This document shows, piece after piece, positions 8,806 to 18,602 of a DNA stretch of 18,602 nt. Position 1 is the first letter of the stretch; each line of letters opens with the position of its first letter. A program made the translations under genes and the position numbers. The notes below the pieces were generated by a model. It saw nothing but the letters and a program-made list of their open reading frames with translations, made no database searches and was not told the origin of the DNA. The stretch covers positions 1 through 18,602 of the forward strand of contig JANBTH010000384.1 in the NCBI GenBank assembly GCA_027578815.1, given 5' to 3'. The stretch is from Coemansia sp. RSA 1804 (taxonomy: Eukaryota; Kickxellomycota; Kickxellomycetes; Kickxellales; Kickxellaceae).

Positions 8806-8824
8806 TATACTTTTTAGCAAAATA
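8806..8824 (+). repeat. Direct repeat copy 2
   Basis: TATACTTTTTAGCAAAATA, the partner of copy 1 at 8542-8560. It lies about 60 bases upstream of the TATA-like element at 8881 and about 210 bases from the FAS start. It may be a duplicated regulatory site or a chance A/T-rich match. Confidence 0.6.
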
Positions 8825-8880
8825 ATTCCGTGCTTAAGATTGTTGAATAGTATTGGGATGATGAAAAACATAGAGAAAAT

Positions 8881-8890
8881 ATTATATAAC
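8881..8890 (+). promoter_or_regulatory. TATA-like element upstream of FAS
   Basis: ATTATATAAC about 145 bases upstream of the FAS ATG at 9033. It is the best TATA match in the last few hundred bases before the gene, and the intervening stretch has no upstream ATG beyond about 8900. The distance is compatible with a leader of roughly 50-120 bases. Confidence 0.35.
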
Positions 8891-9032
8891 GCTAGACCAA
8901 CCATTCCAAAAATAAAATAGCAATAGCAAGTCTTCAGTATCCGTTTATTTCTACCAACATCATTTTGTCATCAGTTACTGACATTCCCATCCACAGCAAT
9001 TTTTTATCTACAAACTTATACAAATTGACAGT

Positions 9033-12000
9033 ATGGAATCTTCAATTTTACTCAGGCAGAGACTACTTGATGTCCAGATTCCTTGTGCTATGGGAATTGC
9101 GGAAGATATCCAAGAGATGGTCAATTCCTTTAATCCCAACTCTTTTGCGAGCACCGAGATTGAGCAATATGCTTCTTTTATTGAGCATTGCGCTCATCTC
9201 AAGCCAAGAATTGCATCTGTTGTTTTGGATGCCTTTGCTGCTTACTATGACATTAATCAAGACAGCAAGAACGTCCACGAGGTTGTTGTTGAGCTCAATC
9301 TTGATACTCCTGGAGCCATCCGTGTTATAAGGGCTTTCTTTTCTCTCTGGAACGAACCGTCCGCCCAGACCCACTATCTTTGCCCAATAAAAGATAACGA
9401 GAAGCAGCTTCCAGCAATGTTTTCAACCTACAGCAATGCAGGAGAAGGCATGGTTGCTCTGTTTGGTGGACATAATGGTGATCCCATTGCATACATGGAC
9501 GAGGCCAAATGGATGCTGGATACCTACTACCCATTGTTGGCCGACTTTACAATGGCAATGTCGCTATTTCTAAATGACGCTTCCAAAGATATTCGCATTG
9601 TGCAAGAATTTTCTCATGGCCTTGATGTCTTTCAATGGCTACGTGATCCAGCCAAGACGCCAAGCAACAACTATCTGCATGCCAATCCAGTTAGTAGTGT
9701 TATCATTGCTCTTGCGCAGCTTATGCATATAATAGTGTTGTATAAAACACTGAACCTGACGCCAGGCGAGTTGTCAAGCATGTTTAAAGGTAAAGAAAAT
9801 AATATTAAATATTTTGCTAAACTAGCAATCAATCACAATAAGCGCTGTATTATAATGCTAACTACAATAAAATGTTTAAATGTGCGTTCTGTGTATAGGT
9901 GCTATTGGGCACAGTCAAGGCGTAGTCACTGCTTGCATCTTTGCAATGGTTACTGATGAAGCATCGTTCTACGATATTGGCAAGAAGGCATTGGGGATTA
10001 ATCTAGTCTTAAGCGCAATATCGCAGAGAATATGTTGTTTGGGCAATTCTATTGATAGCATAGACGGTACAGCCAAGTCCATGGTTTCTATTCAAGGAAT
10101 ATTGCAAGCAGAATTGGAAAAGCACTTATCCAAGTTCAACAAGGAACAGGAAACTGCAATTAATTATTTGCAGTTAGCTGTTATAAACGCAAACGACCGC
10201 TTTGTGGTCTCAGGCAAGCCTTCTTTGGTCGTTGGTTTTGTGAATCATTTAGGCGCACTGAATGCCTTGTCGAGTAGCAGTCAACTACTCAGTCCAGAAT
10301 CCAACAAGTCTCCCTCTGGTATTATCACTAAATATCTGGAGATGACAATTCCTTTTCACAGCAACGTTCTTTCAACTGTCACCGATATTATTCTTGATAT
10401 TGTGACGGAAAAGAACTGGATTCTCAATGCAAGCGACTTGCGTATACCTGTGTATTCTCCTGAAGATGGCCAGGACATTCGTGCCAAGAACAACCTGACA
10501 AAGTACCTGATTGACAGCGTATGCTGCTTGCAAGTCAATTGGCCGTTAGCAGTTCACTCGAGTATGCCATCTTGTATCCTGGACTTTGGGCTTGGCGGGA
10601 TTGCTGGTTTCGGTAACTTGGCATACAAGATCATTGAGGGCAGCGGTGTTTCTATTGTTTGCTCTGGCGTCCTCGTTCCTAATTCCGCGTATCCGTATAT
10701 TGGATCCAGGGCTGATATCTACACCCAAAACAGCAATGCCATCGTTTCTGCACCCAATTGGCTTGCTGAATTTGGACCCAAACTTGTGCGTACTGCGTTT
10801 GATGGAAAGCTCCACATTGACACACGTATGAGCCGGCTTCTGGGCATGCCAACGCTAATGGTTGCTGGTATGACCCACACCACTTCGTTTGAGCGTTTTG
10901 TCGCAGCCATCAACAACGCAGGCTACCATGCTGAGCTTTCAGGAAGCAGCGCATATAATGATGAGGATCTAAGTCAAAAGATCACTGCACTGGCCAAGCT
11001 AATCAAGCCAGGACAAGGAATCACTCTTAACTGCAATTACCTTAGCCAGAAACAATGGGAGTACCAGCTTCCTACTCTGCTTAGTCTGCGCAAGCAAGGA
11101 GTGCCTCTTTCTGGTCTTTGCATTGGTGGCGGTATCCCATCTTTTGAAGCTGCTGCTGAAATTATTGCCTCTCTGCGCGAGGCTGGCGTTTCCCACATAT
11201 CGCTCAAACCCTACAATGTAGAGTCTATTCGCAAAGTAATCGATATTGCACAGGCTAGCAACGGTTATCCTGTTATTCTTCAATGGACTGGAGGCACTTC
11301 AGGTGGACACCATTCAGCCGAGGACATACACACATCGTTGCTAAAGACGTACTCTGCTATTCGAGGATGCAAGAACATTATTCTGGTTGTTGGATCCGGA
11401 TTTGGCGATGCTGCTAGTACATTGCCATACTTAACCGGAGAATGGAGCACTTTGTATGGCCATGCACCTATGCCTATCGATGGCATTCTAATCGGTTCTC
11501 GTGTAATGGTTGCAGAAGAAGCACCGACATCCTTGGCGGCAAAAGAGTTGATAGTCGCTGCACCTGGAATTTCTGCAGAGCAGTGGCTGTTAACACACAA
11601 CCATATTGGTAGTGGTGTTACTTCTCTTGTCAGCGAGTATGGTCAATCAAACCACATGCTGGCCAACCGGGCTACAGAGTTTATCAAGCACTTGAGGCAG
11701 ATAGTATTGGACCATCCACGCAGTTCACATGTAGAATTGCTTTTCAAGCACAAGCAGGACATTATTCGTGGTCTCAACAGCGACTTTGTTCGTCCGTGGT
11801 TTGGCAAGAAGCCTGATGGTCAGATTGTCGATCTGGAAGAGATGACATACACCGAGGTTATTTCTCGTATGGTGGAGCTCATGTATGTCTTGCACGAGCA
11901 GCGCTGGACTTCCAACACTTACCATACACTTGTCACAAGATTTGTTGAGCGCACTGAGCGTCGATTTAGCTGCATCAGTAATCCAGGAGACTCTGTTATG

Positions 12001-15000
12001 ACTGATATCCAGAGTTGCTTACCGTCGGAATATGCCGCTGTTGTTTCCAATGCTTATCCAGAGACCAAGACCCAGCTTATTGCTTCTGAAGACATACAGT
12101 ACTTTATTGCACTTTGGAAGCAACGCGGTCAAAAGCCTCTTCCTTTTATTGCTGTAATGGATGAGGACTTTGGCCATCTGCTTCTCAAAGACACACTGTG
12201 GCAGTGCAACGATCTCGAATCCGTGGTGAATCAAGACCCACAGCGTGTGTTTATACAGCATGGTCCCGTTGCTGCGCAGTACAGCACAAAGGTCAATGAG
12301 CCAGTAAGGGATATTCTTGACAGCATCTATTATGCCCACGTTGAGGCAATCCTGGAGAAAAGCTACTCTGGCAACTTGGATTCGGTGCCAGTCATAGAAT
12401 ATCTTGGAGATGGTTGCACGGATAACACTGTGCCTTTTGACAACGTCGGTGAGTCTGAGACTGATTCAATGCGCATTTTCCAGCTTTCAGACACTGACGA
12501 GAAGCTGCTGCCAAATAATCAAGACTGGATGCAGAGATTAGCTGGAACAGAAAAGAGTTGGCTGCAAGCGCTTCTGACATCTCCTATCGTTGTACAGGGT
12601 ACCAAGTACGCAGCAAACGTTGTCCAAAAGATAGTGCGGCCACGTCTTGGCCAAAAGGTGGCAATCAGCCTGCAAGATCGCATTCCACAGTCGCTAACCA
12701 TATCCAACGGAAAGTCGGGGAATGTTGAGGTGGAGATCGTGCACACTAGTTCGAGTGGCAATATAGTTATTACCATATTTCATCCGATAGACTCGGGTTG
12801 TGCAAAGCTGGATTTGAGGTTTCTGTACCATCCAGAGATACCCGCAGCACCAATTCACCAGGACATGGATCACTTTATCTCTGCCGAAAGAGATCTGTAT
12901 GTTCAGACATATGTTGACAACAGCGATAGTCCAAAGGTGTTTGTTGATGTGGTTGACACTGATACTGTTCTTCGCAGCAGTGGATTCAAGATTACCAAAG
13001 AGCATGTTGTGCCTTATTGCAAGAATATTGGTGATCGTGTGTGGAAGATAAAGCCAGAACTCAGCGGCAGAATCCAAGTTCCAGTTGAGTACATGTTTAT
13101 GCCAGCTGTTCCCCAGATTCTGAGCACATTCTCGTCTTCCTCGGTCGATGGCGGCCAGCTTACAATTATTCAGACACACAACAAGTACCAGGTGTTTGAC
13201 GGTGTTCAGCCAGTCTGCATTGGTGATCGTGTTAGCACTGAGCTGTTTCTGGACGAGTACACCAACACATCGTATGGCAAGCTAATCACTATGTCGGCAA
13301 AGATGTATTGCAACAACATGCAGATAGGATGCTTGCAAGCATCTTGTCTTAGCCGTGGCAACTTTTTTAAGCCAGAGAGGCTTTTTCGTCAGGTCAGGGA
13401 TGAGAAGATAAGCGTGCAGCTTCACTCCATTGAGGAGGTGCGTGAGCTAGAGTCCAAGGAGTGGTTTGTCTACAATTGTGACTGCTCTGCCAGGCTTAGC
13501 GTCGGTTCCTTGTTAGAGTTCTGCATAACTTCTACCTATGCCTTTAAAAGCGACAGTGTGTATTCGAGGGTATCATCATCTGGCACGGTCATATTGAAAC
13601 AGCGAGGTGGAAATTCTATCTATATTGCCGATGTTGAATTCGAGTGGTTTAACTGCGTTGGTAATCCAATCGTCGATTATCTAACCAAGCATCAAACGCC
13701 TTCTACCAAGTGTTTCTTTGAATCGGGCGGCTACTCTATTGTAAAGACTGGCATGGAGAACACACTCAGCTTTACATCGCCTAGCTCAAACCACGAATAC
13801 GCTGTACTTGGGGGAGACTATAATCCCATCCATACCAACGACTATCTTGCCGACATTGCCAACTTGCCAGGAAAACTGACCCATGGTCTTTGGACTCAGT
13901 CAGCAACACGAGCAGTTGTGGAGCTGCATGCGGCAGATGGAGAAATGGGCAGACTCCGTTCATTTGAGTCAGAGTTTACTCAGATGGTCATTCCAAACGA
14001 GACACTCTCAGTCGATGTTGTGCACTGCGGTATGGATAGCGGCCGAATGCTTATCACAGGCAGTGCGTTCAAGCAGGATGGCTCTGCTGCACTACAATAT
14101 AGTGCCGAGATTGAGCAGCCAAAGACAGCATATGTGTTTACTGGGCAAGGATCACAGATAGTCAACATGGGAATGGATCTCTACAAGCAGTCTTCATCAG
14201 CAAGAGATGTTTGGGATTGCGCAGACAAACACATGGCTAAAAACTACGGTGTTTCATTGCTAAAGATTGTACGCGGCAACCCTATGAAGTTGGATATAAG
14301 GCTTAGAGGCAGAGCTGGACAGCATATTCTCAACAACTACTTGAATATCCAAGCAAGCAGTGTAGACCAATGTAGCCAGTTGCTCTCTGGTTTAACGGCA
14401 TCATCTACTGAATACACTTTCCAGTCACCAAACGGACTATTGAATGCAACACAGTTTACCCAGCCAGCACTTGCTGTTCTTGCATTAGCGTATGTTGCAG
14501 ATATGCGTTCAAAGGGACTTGTTCAGCAGAATGCGATATTTGCGGGTCATTCTCTTGGGGAGCTGGCAGCATTGGCCGCCTTGGGAAGTAATCTTCTGAC
14601 GGTTGAGGAGATTGTAGACATCACATTCTACCGTGGTTTGCTAATGCAGTCTGCAGCTGTACGCGATGCTGGTGGATACTCAGAGTATGCTATGGTTTCT
14701 GTGAACCCATTGCGTGTTGGACCCGACTTTGACGAGGACAAGCTAAGACTTGTAGTTGCTGCTGTTTGCAGCAAGTGTCCGGGACTTCTGGAGATTGCAA
14801 ACTACAACATTCAGGGCCAGCAGTATATTATCTCTGGTGCACGTCTACAGCTAGTTGCATTGCGCATAGTGCTTGACAGGCTTTCGAAGCAAGCTGAAAT
14901 AGACACAAATACCAGTATCACCGAATCAGTATGCCAAATACTGTCCAAAAACCCAGAGTTTCTTGCACTTGCCAACAATCCAGCACGAATCGACGATAGA

Positions 15001-18000
15001 CTACTTAGCGGACATGCAACAGTGGTACTCAAGGGAATAGACGTCCCTTTCCACTCCAGCAAGCTCTTGCCGTGCACAGACGTATTCCGAGGCCTACTTC
15101 AAAAGATTATATTGCCAAAACACGTCGATTCTGGATTGTTAAGTGGATGCTATATTTCAAACTTGACTGGACAGCCGTTTAAGGTTACAAAAGAATACTT
15201 CACACGCGTGTTTGACTCAACACACTCCAAGGTTCTTGAGGATACGCTAGCAAGATGGGACAGCATGGCTTTGGCTAAAGCAGATACACTGAACAGCTTG
15301 GCTGCTGAATTGCTGATTGAGCTGCTGTCCTTCCAGCTTGCATCTCCAGTAAAGTGGTCAGATACACTTAGACACATGCTTTTTGTCAGCAATGTGCGTT
15401 GTGTTGTTGAGATTGGTACTGGCCCAATCTTGTGTAATATGGCTCGCAAGACCTTGGATGCCAAAAAGTACGCAAAGAGTGCCGTCTCTATTCTTCACGT
15501 TGAACGCGACAGAGATGCAATATATTATTTGGATAAAATCTCTGGCACAACTGCTATGGCATCAACCGTCATATCTCGCGCGGATACTACTAGCGATGCT
15601 CCTCTTGCTCCTGCTTCTGATAATTCTGCATTGTTGCCAGCGCCTGAACCAATAATCACTAAAGAACTAGATACTCTCGCTTCATCCAAAATCGGCAATT
15701 CAGACAGCGACAAGGGCATACAGGTCTTTGACGATGTGCCACCACAAGCCATTGATGTGGTTCAGGCAATAATCGCACAAAAGCTGAAGGTTCCAATGTC
15801 GGAAATAGCAACCAGCAGGTCTATCAAGTCACTGGCAGCTGGAACATCTACATTGCAAAATGAGCTAATCGGCGATCTTTCCAAGGAGTTTTCGGGAAAT
15901 CTGCCCAGAAAAGCAGAGGAGATTTCGCTTCAAGAGCTTTCTACATCAATCTCGTCGTTTGATGGAGGGCTTGGCAAGTATACGCAGGCAAGGATTGCAC
16001 GGCTCTTTAGTAGCAAAATGCCTGGTGGGTTTTCACTTGCTGTTGCTCGTGAGACTATGCAGTTGACATATGGCCTTGGTCCACGTAGACAAGATGCAGT
16101 GCTCCTGTGCGCATTGGCAAGCGAGCCATCTTCACGTCTGGCCAGCGATGCCGAAGCAAAGACATGGCTGGATGAGCTAGTAAAGACATATGCTAGGAAG
16201 GTCGGTATCTCATTTTCTCCAGCAAAGCAGTCAAGTGCAGGCTCAAACTTAAACACTCCAGTTGTCAACAGCGCAGCATTGAGGCAGTTTGAGCAAAAGC
16301 AGAACAAGCTTCTGAACCGGCAAATAGAGCTTCTGGCGCACCACTCGGGGGTTGATTTGCACAAGGAAAGCAAAGCTGCAGAAAGCGAAAATGCAAAGTT
16401 CCTTGAAGCACAACATGGTCTTAATCGCTTAAGCGATGAGTTGGGCGAAGAACTCTTGAATGGCATTCTTCCCTGCTTCGAAGCGCGAAAGGCAAGGAGA
16501 TTTGATTCATACTGGAACTGGGTGCGTCAGGATGTGTTCGAATGGATTCAGGAGATCATGCTTGATGGCAAGTCGACTGTTGTGGATTTCCGCAGTAAGC
16601 ACCATTTGACAATGGCATCTCGGTTGCACCGTATCCAAAACTGTGCTGATCCAGCACTTCTTGATATGTTAGATGGACTTGTTTCTATACTGCAACAGGA
16701 CACAAATGATCCAAAAACTACATCTGCGCTAGATCTTGTCCAACAGCTACGCATTACATGCAAAGCATCGTTAGATTGTCAGCCAACATACAAGGAGCAC
16801 TCGACACCACTACAACCTGAGACAACAGTATTAGCAAAGGGCGATGTTACTTACAAGGAAGTTCCACGTGCAGGTGAACCGTCCTTTGCTGAATTTGTGC
16901 AGAGCATCCAAACGGTTCCTAAGGAGAGCGATCTTATCACAGGGTCGTGTCTTCCGTCCTTTTATTTAAAAACAAAGAGGCAGAACCAGAGCTGGGAGTA
17001 CAGCACGTGTGAGTCGGATAAATATTACAAGAGTCTTGAGGACCTTGCCGCAGGTGGACTGTCTTTTGTTGGCAAAAGCGCAATAGTCACTGGCTGTGGA
17101 AAAGGATCGATTGGTGCCGAAATTGTTCGCGGCTTACTAATGGGCGGTGCCAAGGTCATTGCTACAACATCGAGCTACTCGTATACGACAACCCAACTCT
17201 TTGAGGACATGTACAAGGCGTGGGGATCGCGTGGGTCAGAACTTGTTGTTGTTCCATTCAACCAAGGCTCCGTGCAAGATATCAAACAGCTTATTGACTA
17301 TGCATTTGATGAGTCTGATACTAACGGCAGCGGTAGCAACAGCTCGCTAGGATGGGATATCGACTATGTCTTTCCATTTGCCGCAATTGGTGACTACGGC
17401 GTAACAGCTGCCAATATTGGATCGCGCACAGAGCTATCACAACGCATAATGCTTACCAATGTAATTCGTATGGTCGGCAGTATCAAGTCTAAGAAGAAGA
17501 GTCAAGGCGAGCTGTCCAGTCCTAGTCTTTTTGTGCTTCCACTCTCGCCAAACCATGGATTTTTCGGTGGCGACGGCTTGTATGGAGAATGCAAATTAGC
17601 ACTGGAGACGCTTGTCAACAGATGGAAATCCGAGTCCTGGCAAGACTACATTTCTATTTCCAGCGCAGTGATGGGCTGGGTGCGTGGAACGGGTCTAATG
17701 TCTGGAAACAACCTTGTCGCGCAGGCAATAGAAAAGGCAGGTGTAAGAACATTCTCCACCTGCGAAACAGCGTTTGGCTTATTTGGTCTTCTCAGTGACA
17801 GAATGTGCAGGTTTGCTGAAACAAGTCCGGTATGGGCGGTTATGGACTCTGGGTTGGGTCACGAAAGACACAGGGATGTTGTGCTTCAAGAGCATGAGCG
17901 GATTCGGCAATTGTCGTCTATTAAAAGCAAAGTTGAGTACAGCACCAGAGAAGGCTACCACTCGCTGTATGGAGATAACCCAATGTTTAGCAGCTCGATC

Positions 18001-18602
18001 TACAGTCTGCCTACACCGCTAGCAAACCACAGGCACCACTTGCCTGGACCAAGATATTACGAGGAACTGCAGCATTTGCACCATCTGCAGGGCATGATAA
18101 GCCTAGACAAGGTTGTTGTCATTACTGGATATGGCGAAGTTGGGCCCTACGGCCATGCTGAAACGCGGTGGGAGGTTGAGGCGTTTGGTGAGCTGACGAT
18201 GGATGGATGCATTGAGCTTGGGTGGATCATGGGTGTCATTAAACACTACAACGGCACTTTGCCTGGATCAAACGAGCACTATATCGGGTGGATTGATACC
18301 AAGAGCGGTGAGCCGGTCAAGGATGCGGATATCAAGACACGTTACCACGACTACATTATGGAACACACTGGAATTCGTCCGATTGAGCCGTCTGTAGTCC
18401 ATGGCTATGATCCACACAACAAAACTGCAATGCGTGAGCTTCAGATACAGCATGACATGCAGCCATTTGAAGCCACTGCTGAAGATGCAGCGCACTTTAA
18501 GGAACGCAGCAATGACAAGGTTGACATTTGGAAAGATCATGACAGCAACCGGTGGTACGTGAGGTTCCTGAAGGGAGCACTGGTTCGTGTGCCTGTTTCT
18601 GT
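9033..18602 (+). CDS. Fatty acid synthase, single chain (β–α fusion), 3' end missing
   Basis: Type I fungal FAS making long-chain acyl-CoA from acetyl-CoA, malonyl-CoA and NADPH in the cytosol. The CDS is the join 9033-9789 and 9899-18602; 3153 complete residues are visible. Domains in order: acetyl transferase (GHSQG, Ser258); FMN enoyl reductase starting near LLGMPTLMVAGMTHTTSFER (567) with GGTSGGHHSAED, His723; dehydratase with GGDYNPIH (Asp1559, His1564) and LPGKLTHG; malonyl/palmitoyl transferase with FTGQGSQ (about 1666-1672), GHSLGE (Ser1804) and VPFHSS (His1971). β-type sequence ends near 2040 and α-type sequence starts near 2050 (AAELLIELLSFQLASPVKW) with no stop or intron between. 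An Ala/Pro/Ser linker (about 2133-2205) precedes one ACP (Ser2236 in AAGTSTLQNE). Ketoreductase follows: TGCGKGSIGAE (about 2650), Ser2802, Tyr2814 and Lys2818 (YGECK). The ketosynthase and phosphopantetheinyl transferase, roughly 750-850 residues, should lie beyond the right edge. The start is the first ATG after the putative TATA. Confidence 0.97.
9790..9898 (+). other. Spliceosomal intron in the FAS gene
   Basis: A 109-bp intron, phase 1. The donor GTAAAG follows AAAG at 9789. A yeast-like branch site GCTAACTAC lies about 40 bases upstream of the acceptor TATAG at 9898. Splicing joins ...SSMFKG to AIGHSQGVVTAC, restoring the acetyl transferase nucleophile elbow expected from other fungal FAS proteins (KGATGHSQG-type). 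Without splicing the frame meets a stop at 9954-9956. The intron is more AT-rich than its exons. Confidence 0.93.
15295..15360 (+). other. β/α junction within single-chain FAS
   Basis: Two-gene FAS systems such as that of budding yeast end the β chain just after the TKEYF...W segment and begin the α chain with an ELL.ELL.FQFASPV-type sequence. Here both are present in one frame: TKEYFTRVFDSTHSKVLEDT, then about a dozen residues (MALAKAD core), then LAAELLIELLSFQLASPVKW. The region therefore marks the fusion point and completes the split malonyl/palmitoyl transferase fold. Confidence 0.85.
15760..15900 (+). other. Acyl carrier protein core of FAS
   Basis: Residues about 2207-2253 (AIIAQKLKVPMSEIATSRSI, then KSLAAGTSTLQNELIGDLSK) match the fungal FAS ACP four-helix core. 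Ser2236 (codon TCT at 15847-15849) is the expected phosphopantetheine attachment site. The loop reads AAGTST where fungal FAS usually has VGGKST. Only one ACP copy is present. An Ala/Pro/Ser-rich mobile linker lies before it, as in other fungal FAS. Confidence 0.85.

Larger units (their letters stand above)
8349..9032. promoter_or_regulatory. FAS upstream region
   Basis: AT-rich, non-coding as far as I can tell, and the likely site of the FAS promoter. A TATA-like ATTATATAAC lies at 8881-8890, about 145 bases before the FAS ATG, and no ATG occurs between about 8900 and 9033, which supports the chosen start. The region also holds an 18/19 direct repeat (8542-8560 and 8806-8824), a perfect palindrome TGCAGCTGCA at 8582-8591 containing a CAGCTG E-box, and a CATGTG core at 8512-8517. 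AATAAA hexamers on the plus strand at 8381, 8648 and 8911 could serve the 3' end of gatA, the first being closest but still about 490 bases beyond its stop. None of these sites is demonstrated to act. Confidence 0.4.

Noticed and set aside
9790..9956. Unspliced continuation of FAS exon 1 to a stop (307-codon frame)
   Set aside because: The tail is intron translation; splicing at 9790/9898 restores the conserved GHSQG motif and thousands of codons of FAS.
13883..14161. Overlapping alternative-frame ORFs inside FAS exon 2
   Set aside because: They have no domain content and overlap a strongly conserved enzyme reading frame.
1..18602. tRNA/rRNA genes, CRISPR arrays, transposons
   Set aside because: I looked in the spacers for A/B-box pairs, regular repeat-spacer arrays, terminal inverted repeats and transposase or reverse transcriptase motifs, and found none.

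Overview
The window is nuclear DNA of a fungus. The main evidence is a type I fungal fatty acid synthase (FAS) whose β-type and α-type halves are read as one uninterrupted chain. A eukaryotic GatA amidase, a BAH-domain protein and one spliceosomal intron (GT...AG with a CTAAC-type branch site) support this. Genes are compact, nearly intron-free and separated by short AT-rich spacers. Intron poverty together with a single-chain β–α FAS suggests an early-diverging, zygomycete-grade lineage such as Kickxellomycotina. That placement is an inference, not something the sequence proves.

Left part (1-5852, minus strand). The first 124 codons of a gene leaving the window at its left edge (374 to 1) encode a basic, acidic-patched N-terminus followed by the start of a BAH domain; Orc1 is one possible identity. 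Upstream of it, on the same strand, lies an intron-free ORF for a 1738-residue protein (5852 to 636). It looks like a large, mostly helical scaffold with short low-complexity inserts, and I could not place it in a family.

Middle (5853-9032). A 449-bp divergent promoter region separates the large gene from gatA (6302-7891, plus strand). GatA is the glutamine amidohydrolase subunit of the mitochondrial Glu-tRNA(Gln) amidotransferase, with its full Lys-Ser-Ser triad. A 1.1-kb AT-rich spacer follows. It holds a doubtful small spliced minus-strand gene, an 18/19 direct repeat and a TATA-like element, and probably carries the FAS promoter.

Right part (9033-18602, plus strand). The FAS gene fills more than half the window: exon 1 at 9033-9789, a 109-bp intron, then an open exon 2 running off the right edge. 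Visible domains in order are acetyl transferase, enoyl reductase, dehydratase, malonyl/palmitoyl transferase, acyl carrier protein and ketoreductase. The ketosynthase and phosphopantetheinyl transferase should lie beyond the window. All catalytic residues I can check are present, but the ACP serine loop and the enoyl reductase histidine loop differ from the usual fungal sequences.

The genes do not form a pathway. I see no mobile element, CRISPR array, tRNA or rRNA, and no convincing sign of a wholly new system. The best leads are the unplaced 1738-residue protein, the unusual FAS loops and the possible small membrane-protein gene in the FAS upstream spacer.
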